A DNA stretch of 64,000 nt, taken from the NCBI GenBank assembly GCA_963748315.1, contig CAVVIK010000010.1, positions 372,001 through 436,000 of the forward strand, written 5' to 3'. The translations under genes were made by a program, and so were the position numbers. This stretch comes from DASPHG01 sp963748315 (GTDB lineage Bacteria > Actinomycetota > Thermoleophilia > Solirubrobacterales > Thermoleophilaceae). The notes under the pieces were generated by a model. The model did not search any database. It was given only the letters and a program-made list of their open reading frames with translations, and had not been told where the DNA came from. Below are positions 54,244 to 63,306 of the stretch, in pieces. Each line of letters opens with the position of its first letter. The first letter of the stretch is position 1.

Positions 54244-55764
54244 ATGGCTCGCAAATGGGTGACGCTCGCAGTCGTAAACGTCGCAGTCTTCATGCTGCTG
54301 CTCGACATCACGGTGGTGAACACCGCGCTGCCGAGCATCAGAGAGGACCTCGACGCCAGCTTCACCGACCTCCAGTGGGTGGTCGACGCGTACACGCTTA
54401 CGCTCGCCGCCTTCGTGCTCGCCGCCGGCTCGCTGGCAGACCGGCTTGGCCGCCGGCGCGTCTTCGCCTGGGGCCTCGGGATCTTCACGGTGGCGTCCGG
54501 CGTGGCGGCGCTGTCGCCCGATCCGACGTGGCTGAATCTCTCGCGCGCGGTGCAGGGCGTCGGCGGGGCGATCATGTTCGCCGTCTCGCTCGCGCTGATT
54601 GCGCAGGAGTTCAAGGGCAAGGAGCTCGGGATGGCGACCGGTCTGTACGGCGCGACAATCGGCGTCGCGGTGGCCATAGGCCCGCTGGTAGGCGGCGCCT
54701 TGACGGATGGGATCGGTTGGCAGTCGGTGTTCGCGCTGAACGTGCCGATCGGTATCGCCGCGATCGTGCTGACGTTCCTCAAGGTCAAGGAGTCGCGCGA
54801 TCCTGCGGCTCGCGGTGTCGATTGGCCCGGCACCGCCACCTTCAGCGGCTCGCTCTTCCTCCTGGTGCTGGCGCTCCTGCGTGGGAACGCCGAGGGATGG
54901 GGGAGCACCCTGATCGTCGGCCTGTTCGCGGGCGCGGCGGCGTTGCTGGCGGCGTTCGTCGTGGTCGAGATGCGGCAGAAGAACCCGATGCTGCCGTTCC
55001 ACCTGTTCCGCATCCCCACGTTCACCGGCGTGCAGCTCGCGTCATTCGCGATCTCGGCGTCGATGTTCGCGCTCTTCCTGTACCTGACGCTCTACATGCA
55101 GAACATCCTCGGACTGTCTCCGCTCGAGACCGGGCTGCGGTACTTGCCGTTGACGGTCGTCTCGTTCGTCGTCGCGCCGCTCGCCGGCGTGCTGCTCTCG
55201 AGGCTCCCGGCCCGCGGCATGCTGGCCACCGGCCTCCTGATGGTTGGCGCAGGCCTGATCCTGATGGCGGGCGTCGACCAGGGCGACGAGTGGACCGGCC
55301 TCCTCGGCGGCTTCCTGATCGCCGGTGCGGGCATCGGCCTGATCAACCCCGTGATCGCGAATCTCGCAGTGAGTGTGGTGCCGCCCCAGCAGAGCGGTAT
55401 GGCCTCGGGCATCAACGACACGTTCCGGCAGGTCGGGATCGCCGTGGCGATCGCCGCCTACGGCGCGCTCTTCCTGAGCACCGCCGAGTCCGAGATCGTG
55501 GAGCGCGTTCCGTCTGCGGATGGGCACCAGCTGGCGGAAGCGGTGTCGTCGGGGAACCTCCCGGCGAACACGCCGGAGCCCGTGGCGGACGCCGCCCGCG
55601 AGGGCTTCCTGGCCGGGTTCAATCAGATCACGCTGATCGGTGCCGCGATCGCGATCCTGGGAGGGGTCGCCTCGCTGGTGCTGATCCGGTCGCGCGACAT
55701 CCGCGATGCGCCGGAGCAGGTCGAGGTCGAGGTCGAGGTCGAGGCAGTGCCGGTCCCGGCCTAG
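54244..55764 (+). CDS. DHA2-family (14-TM) MFS multidrug efflux protein
   Basis: A 506-residue major facilitator: LAVVNVAVFMLLLDITVVNTALPSIREDLDASFTDLQWVVDAYTLTLAAFVLAAGSLADRLGRRRVF (antiporter motifs A and D1), AVQGVGGAIMFAVSLALIAQEF, VGGALTDGIGWQSVFALNVPIGI (motif C region) and about fourteen hydrophobic helices. The tail is VEVEVEVEAVPVPA. It exports drugs or metabolites with protons. It lies behind the palindromic operator array next to a marR gene, so MarR repression is inferred. Confidence 0.92.
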   Translation: MARKWVTLAVVNVAVFMLLLDITVVNTALPSIREDLDASFTDLQWVVDAYTLTLAAFVLAAGSLADRLGRRRVFAWGLGIFTVASGVAALSPDPTWLNLSRAVQGVGGAIMFAVSLALIAQEFKGKELGMATGLYGATIGVAVAIGPLVGGALTDGIGWQSVFALNVPIGIAAIVLTFLKVKESRDPAARGVDWPGTATFSGSLFLLVLALLRGNAEGWGSTLIVGLFAGAAALLAAFVVVEMRQKNPMLPFHLFRIPTFTGVQLASFAISASMFALFLYLTLYMQNILGLSPLETGLRYLPLTVVSFVVAPLAGVLLSRLPARGMLATGLLMVGAGLILMAGVDQGDEWTGLLGGFLIAGAGIGLINPVIANLAVSVVPPQQSGMASGINDTFRQVGIAVAIAAYGALFLSTAESEIVERVPSADGHQLAEAVSSGNLPANTPEPVADAAREGFLAGFNQITLIGAAIAILGGVASLVLIRSRDIRDAPEQVEVEVEVEAVPVPA

Positions 55765-55782
55765 CTAGCCTGCGGCCGACCG

Positions 55783-57273
55783 ATGGAACGCAAGTGGTGG
55801 ACGCTCATCGTCGTATGCGTGGCGACGTTCATGCTCCTCCTGGACATCACGGTGGTGAACACAGCACTGCCGGATATCCAGGAGGACCTGGACGCGAGCT
55901 TCACCGACCTGCAGTGGGTGATCGACGCATACGCGCTCACCCTCGCGGCGTTCACGCTCAGCGCCGGATCGCTGGCTGACCGACTGGGCCGGCGGCGGGT
56001 CTTCGTCGCCGGCCTCGTGATCTTCACGCTTGCGTCTCTGGCTTGCGGGCTCGCGCCGTCGGCGACCGCGCTCAACATCGCGCGCGCCGTCCAGGGCGTC
56101 GGCGGAGCGGTGATGTTCGCGGTGTCGCTCGCCCTGATCGCACAGGAGTTCCACGGCCGTGAGATGGGCACGGCGACGGGCATCTATGGCGCCACGATCG
56201 GCGGCGCCGTCGCGATCGGGCCGCTGGTCGGCGGGGCGCTGACCGAGGGCCTCGGCTGGGAGTGGATCTTCTTCCTGAACGTCCCGATCGGGATCGCCGC
56301 CGTCTACCTCGCGCTGCGGGAGGTGCGCGAGTCGCGCGACCCGGATGCGCGCGGGGTGGACTGGGCCGGGACGATCACGTTCAGCGGGGCGCTCCTGTGC
56401 CTCGTACTGGCGCTGCTCCGCGGGAACGACGAGGGCTGGGACAGCACCGTGATCTTGCTGCTCTTCGCGGGCGCCGCCGTGCTCCTCACCGGGTTCTTCG
56501 TCGCCCAGATGCGCGTGCGCGAGCCGATGCTTCCGCTCGCGCTCTTCCGGATCCCGTCGTTTACCGGCGTGCAGCTGGGGGCGTTCGCGGTCGCGGCGTC
56601 GCAGTTCGCGCTCTTCCTCTACATCACGCTCTATCTGCAGAACATCCTCGGGCTGTCTCCGCTCGAGGCCGGCGTGCGCTATCTGCCGCTGACGATCGTC
56701 TCGTTCTTCGTCGCTCCCCTGTCCGGCCAGCTGATGAACCGGATCCAGCCGCGCTTTCTGATCGGTGGCGGGCTGCTACTGGCCGGCACCGGGCTGATCC
56801 TGATGTCCGGCGTTGAGGAGGGCGACACGTGGACCACCCTGCTGCCCGGGTTCATCCTCGGCGGCATCGGCATCGGCATGCTCAACCCGCCGACGGCGGC
56901 GGTGTCGGTCTCGGTCGTCCCGCGTGCTCAGAGCGGGATGGCGGCCGGGATCAACAACACCTTCCGTCAGGTGGGCATATCCGTCGGCATCGCCGCCTAC
57001 GGCGCGATCTTCCTGGACCGCGCGGGGAGTGAGATCGCCGAGCGCGCGCCGGGGACCGATTCGCACGGGCTGGCCGAGGCGGTCTCCTCGGGCAACCTGC
57101 CCGCCGGTCCGGAGAACATCGTGCACGCCGCGCGCGAGGGCTTCTTCGCCGGCTTCAACGAGATTCTCCTGATTGGCGGCGTGCTTGCGATCGCCGGCGC
57201 GGTGTTCGCCGTCTTGCTCGTGCGGCCTCAGGACATGCGCACGGAGGCGGCGCCGGCGGCCGCCGCGGCGTGA
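55783..57273 (+). CDS. DHA2-family (14-TM) MFS efflux protein, tandem paralogue
   Basis: A 496-residue transporter that matches the preceding protein along its whole length (LLLDITVVNTALPDIQEDLDASFTDLQWVIDAYALTLAAFTLSAGSLADRLGRRRVFVAG...), clearly a tandem duplication. Motifs are the same; differences concentrate in the tail and in loops such as DEGWDSTVILLL. It follows 18 bp after the first, so both share the upstream operator. Whether the pair form a heterocomplex or differ in substrate cannot be told. Confidence 0.92.
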   Translation: MERKWWTLIVVCVATFMLLLDITVVNTALPDIQEDLDASFTDLQWVIDAYALTLAAFTLSAGSLADRLGRRRVFVAGLVIFTLASLACGLAPSATALNIARAVQGVGGAVMFAVSLALIAQEFHGREMGTATGIYGATIGGAVAIGPLVGGALTEGLGWEWIFFLNVPIGIAAVYLALREVRESRDPDARGVDWAGTITFSGALLCLVLALLRGNDEGWDSTVILLLFAGAAVLLTGFFVAQMRVREPMLPLALFRIPSFTGVQLGAFAVAASQFALFLYITLYLQNILGLSPLEAGVRYLPLTIVSFFVAPLSGQLMNRIQPRFLIGGGLLLAGTGLILMSGVEEGDTWTTLLPGFILGGIGIGMLNPPTAAVSVSVVPRAQSGMAAGINNTFRQVGISVGIAAYGAIFLDRAGSEIAERAPGTDSHGLAEAVSSGNLPAGPENIVHAAREGFFAGFNEILLIGGVLAIAGAVFAVLLVRPQDMRTEAAPAAAAA

Positions 57274-57845
57274 TCAAGCTGTACCTCCAGAAGTGGCGCT
57301 GGTACCAGCGCAATTCGCTGCCCTGGAACCGCCTCGCGATCCATCGAGAGTTCATGAAGCGCGGCGCGTTCGTCCGCTGGCCGGTGGAGGGGAACGTGCT
57401 GGAGGCCCTCCGGGCGGGGAGGCTCGAGGTGGGAGAGGGGACGCTGTTCGAGCCGCACGTATGGATCACGTGCCCGGGCGAGGCCCGGATCAGGATCGGC
57501 GAGGGCACGTTCCTCAACTTCGGTGTGATGGTCGCCGCCGACGAGTTGGTCGAGATCGGCGACCACTGCATGTTCGCCAACGGCTGCTTCATCACCGACG
57601 CCAGCCATCGCTTCGACGATCCGGACAAGCCGATCACCTGGCAGGGGTTTTCGTCGAAGGGCCCGACCCGAGTGGGCGACAACGTCTGGTGCGGCGCGAA
57701 CGTCGTGATCACGAGCGGCGTCACTGTCGGCGAACGCTGCGTGATCGGTGCGAACTCGGTCGTGACCGAGGACGTCCCGCCGTTCTCGATCGCGGCGGGA
57801 GTTCCGGCGAAGGTCTTGAAGTCAGTCGACTACGACAGGACTTGA
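57270..57845 (+). CDS. Left-handed beta-helix (hexapeptide) acyltransferase
   Basis: A 191-residue protein with hexapeptide repeats (VGEGTLFEPHVWITCPGEARIRIGEGTFLNFGVMVAA, VEIGDHCMFANGCFITD, TRVGDNVWCGANVVITSGVTVGERCVIGANSVVTEDVPPFSIAAGVPAKVLK). This is the maltose/galactoside O-acetyltransferase-like fold, with the catalytic His in DASHRF. It probably acetylates a sugar or a drug. GTG start overlaps the pump gene by 4 bp. Association with the efflux pumps suggests modification or export of the same compound class, as inference. Confidence 0.88.
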   Translation: MIKLYLQKWRWYQRNSLPWNRLAIHREFMKRGAFVRWPVEGNVLEALRAGRLEVGEGTLFEPHVWITCPGEARIRIGEGTFLNFGVMVAADELVEIGDHCMFANGCFITDASHRFDDPDKPITWQGFSSKGPTRVGDNVWCGANVVITSGVTVGERCVIGANSVVTEDVPPFSIAAGVPAKVLKSVDYDRT

Positions 57846-57894
57846 ACCACAGGCGCGAGAGTACGCCGACCTTCACTTCGGATGCGACCTGGTG

Positions 57895-57900
57895 TAGCGT
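57895..57900 (+). promoter_or_regulatory. -10-like TAGCGT before the TolB/RTX-like gene
   Basis: TAGCGT ends six bases before GTG 57907, in a 61-bp intergenic stretch that otherwise shows nothing. Confidence 0.45.
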
Positions 57901-57906
57901 CGTGGC

Positions 57907-59760
57907 GTGGCTCGCTCCCGCCTGCGCCGAGCAACCGTCGTCTTGGTTGGCGTGCTCGCCGTGGCTGTCGCACTGCCGCCCTTGGCCGGTGCGGTGCTCT
58001 CAGGCAAGAACGGACGCATCCTGTTCGTCAGCGGACGTCTGGGCCCCGACGGCGACGACAGCCAGTCGAAGCTTTTCCTCCGCCCGGTGACGAGCAGCAC
58101 GGGCGCCGGCGGTCCCGCCACCGGGCCGTTGGATTCGACCGCCGGTCAGCACCGCCACCCGACCTGGTCCCCCGACCGGACCATGGTGGCCTACGCGCGC
58201 GGAGGCGGCTCCTGCAACCCGGCGTGCGACATCTTCGTGCTCGACCTGACGACGCCGGGTGCGACCCCGCAGAACATCACCAACACGCCGACGGTCACCG
58301 AGGATCGGCCAGCGTGGTCGCCTGACGGCACGCGCATCGCTTACGAGTCCCTGTCCAACAACCAGGTCGACATCATCGTTGACTCGGACCCGTTGGCGGC
58401 GGGGGGCACGTCGAACCTGACGGACTCGGCGTCCGTGACCGAGGGCAAACCGGCGTGGAGCCCCGACTCGGCGACGCTCTACTACAGCGTGGGCAACGTG
58501 AACGTGCCGCCGAACGGCAACACCAACGACGTGAAGATCTTCCAGGAGCCTGCTGACAACAGCGGAACCCCGACGCAGGTGGTTCATATCAGCGGCGCAC
58601 ATACCTTCCAGCCGTCGATCTCTCCGGACGGCACCAGCATCTGCTACACGCTCGGCACGACCGCGGGGCTCAACGCCAGCGCCAGCATCCTCGTCGCGCC
58701 CCTAGCTTCCGCGAGCTCCGGGACGGTGCTCGCCACAGGCGACGGCGGCAACTACAACTGCACCTGGTCGCCCGACGGCACCAAGATCGCATATGTGCGC
58801 GGCGTCTTCACAAGTGGGGCGCTGGTCATGGAGGAGGCGGACAACAGCAGCCCGTCCGCGATCGAGCTGGAGGACGACGCGGGCAACTTCGACGGCAACC
58901 CGGACTGGGCGCCCGATGGGCGGCCGACGTGCCCCGACTTCACCGTCATCACGCGCAGGAACGAGCCCGTGACGATCCCGCTGGAATGCATCGACACCGG
59001 CCCGGATTACGAGCGGACTCCCGTGAGGGAGGGCATCGCAAACGACGGGAATCCCACGAACGGGACGCTTGGCCAGGTCGAGACAGGCGATCCGTCGCTG
59101 GTCACGTACACCCCCGATCAGGGCTTCACCGGCACCGACAGCATCAAGTTCATCGGCTTCGATGACTTTGGCTTCGGCACCGAGGTCGGCAGCGTCACGA
59201 TTCAGGTGCTCGAGCCGGACAGCCCGGTGCTGCCGCCAGCGGCCGGCGGCGGGAGGGTCCCGACGTGCGCCGGGGAGATCGCCACGATCATCGGCACCGC
59301 GGGGTCCGATCCGCTGCTTGTCGGGACACCGAACGCGGATGTCATCGTGGGCCTGGGCGGCGACGATGAGATCAGCGGGGATGGTGGCAGCGACCGCATC
59401 TGCGGCAGTGGCGGCGACGACGAGCTCGGGGGCCGACGCGGCAACGACCGGCTGATCGGCGGCTCGGGGAAGGACCGCCTGCTCGGCAATGGCGGCCGAG
59501 ACAGGCTGAAAGGGAAGGGCGGTCGCGACCGGCTGAAGGGGAACCGCGGCGGCGATCGGCTGAAGGGGAACCGCGGCCGAGACCGGCTCAGGGGAGGCGC
59601 AGGGCGCGACCGGCTGCGCGGCGCCGCCCGCGCAGATCGCCTCTTTGGCGGTCGCGGCGCTGATCGCATGTTGGGCGGCCCCGGACGCGATCTCTTACGC
59701 GGCGGTCCCGGAAGGGACCTGCTGCGCGGCGGACCCGGCCTCGATTCTGTGCGGCAGTAG
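57907..59760 (+). CDS. Secreted protein: TolB-like PD40 propeller, Ig-like domain and basic RTX-like tail
   Basis: A 617-residue secreted protein with an Arg-rich signal (SRLRRATVVLVGVLAVAVALPPLAGA). Six PD40 blades follow, for example HPTWSPDRTMVAYARGG, RPAWSPDGTRIAYESLS and CTWSPDGTKIAYVRG. Residues about 340-440 include a cadherin/Ig-like piece (YTPDQGFTGTDSIKFIGFDDFGFG). The end (about 470-617) is a run of nine-residue repeats that begins as RTX (GLGGDDEISGDGGSDRICGSGGDDELGG). It then turns Arg/Lys-rich (NGGRDRLKG, NRGRDRLRGG, GPGRDLLRGG), losing the acidic calcium ligands. Likely surface-bound or exported; function unknown. Confidence 0.85.
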   Translation: MARSRLRRATVVLVGVLAVAVALPPLAGAVLSGKNGRILFVSGRLGPDGDDSQSKLFLRPVTSSTGAGGPATGPLDSTAGQHRHPTWSPDRTMVAYARGGGSCNPACDIFVLDLTTPGATPQNITNTPTVTEDRPAWSPDGTRIAYESLSNNQVDIIVDSDPLAAGGTSNLTDSASVTEGKPAWSPDSATLYYSVGNVNVPPNGNTNDVKIFQEPADNSGTPTQVVHISGAHTFQPSISPDGTSICYTLGTTAGLNASASILVAPLASASSGTVLATGDGGNYNCTWSPDGTKIAYVRGVFTSGALVMEEADNSSPSAIELEDDAGNFDGNPDWAPDGRPTCPDFTVITRRNEPVTIPLECIDTGPDYERTPVREGIANDGNPTNGTLGQVETGDPSLVTYTPDQGFTGTDSIKFIGFDDFGFGTEVGSVTIQVLEPDSPVLPPAAGGGRVPTCAGEIATIIGTAGSDPLLVGTPNADVIVGLGGDDEISGDGGSDRICGSGGDDELGGRRGNDRLIGGSGKDRLLGNGGRDRLKGKGGRDRLKGNRGGDRLKGNRGRDRLRGGAGRDRLRGAARADRLFGGRGADRMLGGPGRDLLRGGPGRDLLRGGPGLDSVRQ

Positions 59761-59772
59761 CGCCCGCCGGGG

Positions 59773-60658
59773 CTACGAAAGCAGCTCCTCGAGCCGCGCG
59801 GCTTCGTCCGGCGCCATCGTGTACTCGTGGTCCGGCTCCGGGATAGCGGCGCTCACGCACGTCCTCGGCGAACGCCTCGACACCCGCGACCATCTGCTCG
59901 CGCACGTTCGCGTAACGCTTGACGAAGCGAGCTGCATGGCCGTCGTAGATGCCCAGCAGGTCGTGGAACACGAGCACCTGGCCGTCTGTTGACGGGCCGG
60001 CGCCGATCCCGATGACGGGCACGTCGAGCTTCGGCACGATCATCTCGCTGACGGCGCTCGGAATCGCCTCGAAGACGATCGCGAAACAGCCGGCCTCCTG
60101 GAGCGCGAGCGCGTCCTCGCACACCTCGAGCGCGCGGTCGGCCGTCCGCCCCTGCGAGCGGTAGCCGCCGAGCGACACGGCGGTCTGAGGCGTCAGGCCG
60201 ACGTGGCCCATCACCGGGATGCCCGCGTCGACAATCGCCTTCGCGCGCTCGACGGAGGACCCACCTCGCTCGAGCTTGACCGCGTCGCAGCCCGCCTCCT
60301 TGACGAACCGCTGCGCGGTGCGCACGGCGACCTCATTCGACTCCTCGTATGAGCCGAACGGCAGGTCGCCCACGAGGAACGGCGTCGTCAGCCCGCGTCG
60401 CGCGGCGGCCGCGAGCATCAGCATCTCCTCGGTCGAGACGGGCACGGTCGACGGGTAGCCGAGGACCGTCATCGCCCCGGAGTCGCCGACGAGCACGAGG
60501 TCGACGCCCGCGTCTTCCGCGACCTTTGCGGAGGGGTAGTCGTACGCGGTGACCATGACGATCGGCTCGCCGAGGGCCTTCTTCTCGCCCAGGGTCGAGA
60601 GGGTGACCGCCTTGCGCTTGCGCGGAGGGGCGGGTGTCACCCGCGGTGCGGCGCTCAT
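59773..60658 (-). CDS. panB: 3-methyl-2-oxobutanoate hydroxymethyltransferase (frameshifted)
   Basis: PanB makes ketopantoate, the first committed step to pantothenate. The TIM barrel shows EPIVMVTAYDYPSAKVAEDAGVDLVLVGDSGAMTVLGYPSTVPVSTEEML, VKLERGGSSVERAKAIVDAGIPVMGHVGLTPQTAVSLGGYRSQGR and VIGIGAGPSTDGQVLVFHDLLGI. An extra base near 59838 spoils the C-terminus; without it the end is RRYPEPDHEYTMAPDEAARLEELLS with TAG at 59775-59773. About 294 residues. Start overlaps the panD stop (ATGA). Confidence 0.93.
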
Positions 60659-61035
60659 GACAGCAGCTCCGCGACGGCGCTGTCGACTGTGATGATTTCG
60701 TTGTCAGCGTTCACGTGCACGACGACGGGCTCGTACATCTCGAGCTCCTCCTTCTCGTACTCCCCATACGACACGACGATGACCGTGTCGCCCGTGTGGA
60801 CCAACCGCGCGGCCGCTCCGTTGATCTTGATCTCGCCGGAGCCGCGCGCGCCGGCGATTGTGTAGGTCTCGAAGCGCGCGCCGTTGTCCACATCGAGCAC
60901 GTGCACCAGCTCGTGCTCGAGGATGTCGGCGGCTTCGAGCAGGTCCGCATCGACCGTGATCGAGCCGACGTAGTGAAGGTCGGACCCGGTCACCGTCGCG
61001 CGGTGGATCTTCGATTTGAGCATCGTCCTTCTCAT
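60655..61035 (-). CDS. panD: Aspartate 1-decarboxylase
   Basis: A 126-residue pyruvoyl enzyme that makes beta-alanine for pantothenate. The sequence MRRTMLKSKIHRATVTGSDLHYVGSITVD puts the self-cleavage site at Gly24-Ser25, the standard numbering, which supports ATG 61035 as the start. Later ARFETYTIAGARGSGEIKINGAAARLVHTGD and VIVVSYGEYE fit the family. Overlaps panC and panB by 4 bp each. Confidence 0.95.
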   Translation of the reverse strand: MRRTMLKSKIHRATVTGSDLHYVGSITVDADLLEAADILEHELVHVLDVDNGARFETYTIAGARGSGEIKINGAAARLVHTGDTVIVVSYGEYEKEELEMYEPVVVHVNADNEIITVDSAVAELLS

Positions 61036-61894
61036 CGGTCCCCCGTCAGAATCGTGTTGTCGATCAAACGTGCACGGCCTACCTGCGCCGCCACGGCCAA
61101 TAGCGTCGAGCCGTTCACGCGCTCGACGGGTGCGAGGTCTTTCGCCGACCTGAGCTCGAGGTATTCGGGCTCGAGGCCGGCCTGCTGAAGCTGTTCGCGC
61201 GCCGCCGCCAGGACGTCGTCAGCGTTCGTCCGCCCCTCGGCAACGACCGCCTCCGCCGCCTGCAGGGCGCGGTTGAGGCCGAGCGCGCGCTCGCGCTCCT
61301 CAGCCGAGAGGTAAGCGTTGCGCGAGCTGAGGGCGAGCCCGTCCGGCTCGCGGACCGTCGGGCACACCTCGATCCGCACCGGCATGTCGAGGTCGCGCAC
61401 GAGCTTGCGGATGACGAGCGCCTGTTGCGCGTCCTTCTGGCCGAAGTACGCGACGTCGGGCCCGACCATGTTGAAGAGCTTCGTGACCACCGTCGTCACG
61501 CCGGCGAAGTGGCCCGGCCGGGCGGCGCCGCACAGGACGTCGGTGACGCCCGCGATTTCCACCGTGGTCGAGAAGCCGTGGGGGTAGACCTCGTCGTGGT
61601 CGGGCGCGAAGAGGATGTCGGCGCCGCACTCCTCCGCCAGTCGCGCATCGCGTTCCTCGTCGCGCGGATATGCCTCCAGGTCTTCGCCCTCGCCGAACTG
61701 CTTCGGGTTGACGAAGAGCGACACGACGACCGTCTCGCACTCCTCGCGCGCGCGCCTGATGAGGGAGAGGTGCCCTTCGTGCAGGAAGCCCATCGTGGGT
61801 ACGAGGCCTACTCGCGGCTGAGAACCAGCTCGGCCGGCATCCGCCGCCCGATCAGCTCGCGCCTCAGGTCGGCAACTGTGCGAGCGGTCTTCAT
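61032..61894 (-). CDS. panC: Pantothenate synthetase (frameshifted near the N-terminus)
   Basis: PanC joins pantoate and beta-alanine with ATP. The N-terminus MKTARTVADLRRELIGRRMPAELVLSRE starts at ATG 61894, which overlaps the upstream TGA (ATGA). The frame is then lost by one missing base near 61811 and resumes GLVPTMGFLHEGHLSLIRRAREE. Other motifs are VNPKQFGEGEDLEAYPRDEERDARL, DPHDEVYPHGFSTTVEI-like text, GATRPGHFAGVTTVVTKLFN-like text and RKLVRDLDMPVRI. About 287 residues once repaired. Confidence 0.92.
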
Positions 61895-62616
61895 GCTGCG
61901 ATCGCCCTTGTGCGCTCGACCAGCGCGTCGAAGAGGGGCAGAAGCTGGGGCGAGGCGGCGGATATCGCCTGCCGCTGCGCCGTGACGGTGTGCTCGTCCC
62001 CGCGCGCGACCGGGCCGGTCAGCGCCGCCTCGGGGCCGAGCGCGACCCAGTTCTCGACCGTGGTGCGGACGAGCGGGGCGAGCAGGCGGCGCGCCTGGGC
62101 CGGCTCGAGGCCCGCGTCCCGCGCGACCTCCTCGGCCATCGCCTGGAGCGTGACGAGGAAGTTCGACGCCACCGACGCGGCGGCGTGGTAGGCGGCCCGC
62201 TTGTGGTCCGGCAGCTCGAACGGGATCATCCCGAGCCCCTCGGCGAGCGTGCGCGCGGTCTCGAGCGCCTCGGGGGTCGAGCCGGCGATCGCGCAGCCGA
62301 TTCCGCGCAGGTCCGGGGTGTCGCCGCCGGTGAAGGTCTGCAGCGGGTGGAACCCGAAAACGTGGGCCCCGCCGCGGGCGGCGGGGCGAAGTGCGGCGAG
62401 TGAGGTGGCCCCGCTCGTGTGCCCGACCAGGTCCGCGCTGCCGGCGACGGTCTCGGCCGCGGCCGTGATCTCGGCATCGGGGACACAGAGCAGGATCACG
62501 TCCGCCGTGGGCACCTCGCCACGCCCGGCGGGGCCGTCCACGTCGTAGCCCGCGTCGCGCAGGGCGGCCGATAGCGCCGTCCCGAGACGGCCCTTTCCGA
62601 CGATTCCAAGTTTCAT
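61891..62616 (-). CDS. Rossmann-like DUF2520 NAD(P)-binding protein
   Basis: A 241-residue protein with a Rossmann N-terminus (MKLGIVGKGRLGTALSAALRDAGYDVDGPAGR) and an all-helical DUF2520 end (HPLQTFTGGDTPDLRGIGCAIAGS, DHKRAAYHAAASVASNFLVTLQAMAEE, TTVENWVALGPEAALTGPVARGDEHTV). The fold is that of 6-phosphogluconate/ketopantoate-type reductases. It is first in a tightly overlapping operon with panC, panD and panB. No classical panE lies here, so a ketopantoate reductase role is a reasonable guess, not proven. Confidence 0.87.
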   Translation of the reverse strand: MKLGIVGKGRLGTALSAALRDAGYDVDGPAGRGEVPTADVILLCVPDAEITAAAETVAGSADLVGHTSGATSLAALRPAARGGAHVFGFHPLQTFTGGDTPDLRGIGCAIAGSTPEALETARTLAEGLGMIPFELPDHKRAAYHAAASVASNFLVTLQAMAEEVARDAGLEPAQARRLLAPLVRTTVENWVALGPEAALTGPVARGDEHTVTAQRQAISAASPQLLPLFDALVERTRAIAA

Positions 62617-62664
62617 GGTGGTGGGTCCGTTCTCCGGCGGCGGAGTAACGGCCTGAAAGAAGGA

Positions 62665-62670
62665 TAGCCT
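62665..62670 (+). promoter_or_regulatory. -10-like TAGCCT before the uracil-DNA glycosylase gene
   Basis: TAGCCT ends nine bases before ATG 62680, in the 63-bp gap to the divergent pan operon. Confidence 0.4.
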
Positions 62671-62679
62671 GGCGCGGAG

Positions 62680-63306
62680 ATGGCGACGCCGGAGGAACGC
62701 CGGGAGCAGCTCGTCGAGCTCTACAGCAGCCTGCGTGACCACGAATGCCCGTTGAGCGCCGGCCGCAGAAAGCTCGTGTTTGGCGCCGGGAACGCCGACG
62801 CCGACCTGATGTTCGTGGGCGAGGCGCCGGGCGCGCGTGAGGACGAGCTTGGCCTGCCGTTCGTCGGGCCGGCCGGGCAGCTGCTCGAGCAGCTTTTGGG
62901 CGAGATCGGCCTCGAGCGCAAGGACGTGTTCATCAACAACGTTCTCCAATGTCGCCCCCCTGGCAACCGCGATCCGATGCCCGAAGAGGTCGAGGAGTGC
63001 AAGCCGTTTCTACTGAAGCGGATCGAGCTGATTGAGCCGCAGGTGATCTGCACGCTCGGGAACTATTCGACCAAGCTCCTGACGGGGAGCCCACGCGGGA
63101 TCACCAAGGTCCACGGCGAGCCGCAGCCCAGGGAGATCGGGGGCCGCAGCGTGATCCTTTACCCGCTCTTCCACCCGGCAGCGGCACTGAGGTCGACATC
63201 GGTGCTGGACCTGCTTCGCGCCGACATCCACCGGCTGCCTGAGCTAATCGAAGAACACGTCCCGGAGCCCGCTGCCGATGAAGAGCAGCTCGGCCTCTTC
63301 GGCTGA
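62680..63306 (+). CDS. Uracil-DNA glycosylase, family 4 (one Fe-S ligand replaced)
   Basis: A 208-residue family 4/5-type enzyme that removes uracil from DNA: FVGEAPGAREDELGLPFVGPAGQLLEQLL (catalytic and water-activating loop), INNVLQCRPPGNRDPMPEEVEECKPF and LYPLFHPAAALRS. Of the four Fe-S cysteines in the family, Cys23, Cys91 and Cys107 are present, but the first (C-x2-C) is Asp20. The tail EEQLGLFG overlaps the tsaE start. Divergent from the pan operon. Confidence 0.9.
   Translation: MATPEERREQLVELYSSLRDHECPLSAGRRKLVFGAGNADADLMFVGEAPGAREDELGLPFVGPAGQLLEQLLGEIGLERKDVFINNVLQCRPPGNRDPMPEEVEECKPFLLKRIELIEPQVICTLGNYSTKLLTGSPRGITKVHGEPQPREIGGRSVILYPLFHPAAALRSTSVLDLLRADIHRLPELIEEHVPEPAADEEQLGLFG

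Noticed and set aside
59460..59760. Repetitive DNA near the end of the TolB/RTX-like gene resembling a short array
   Set aside because: It is a coding repeat with a 27-bp period (nine residues) and variable codons, with no spacers, so it is not a CRISPR array.
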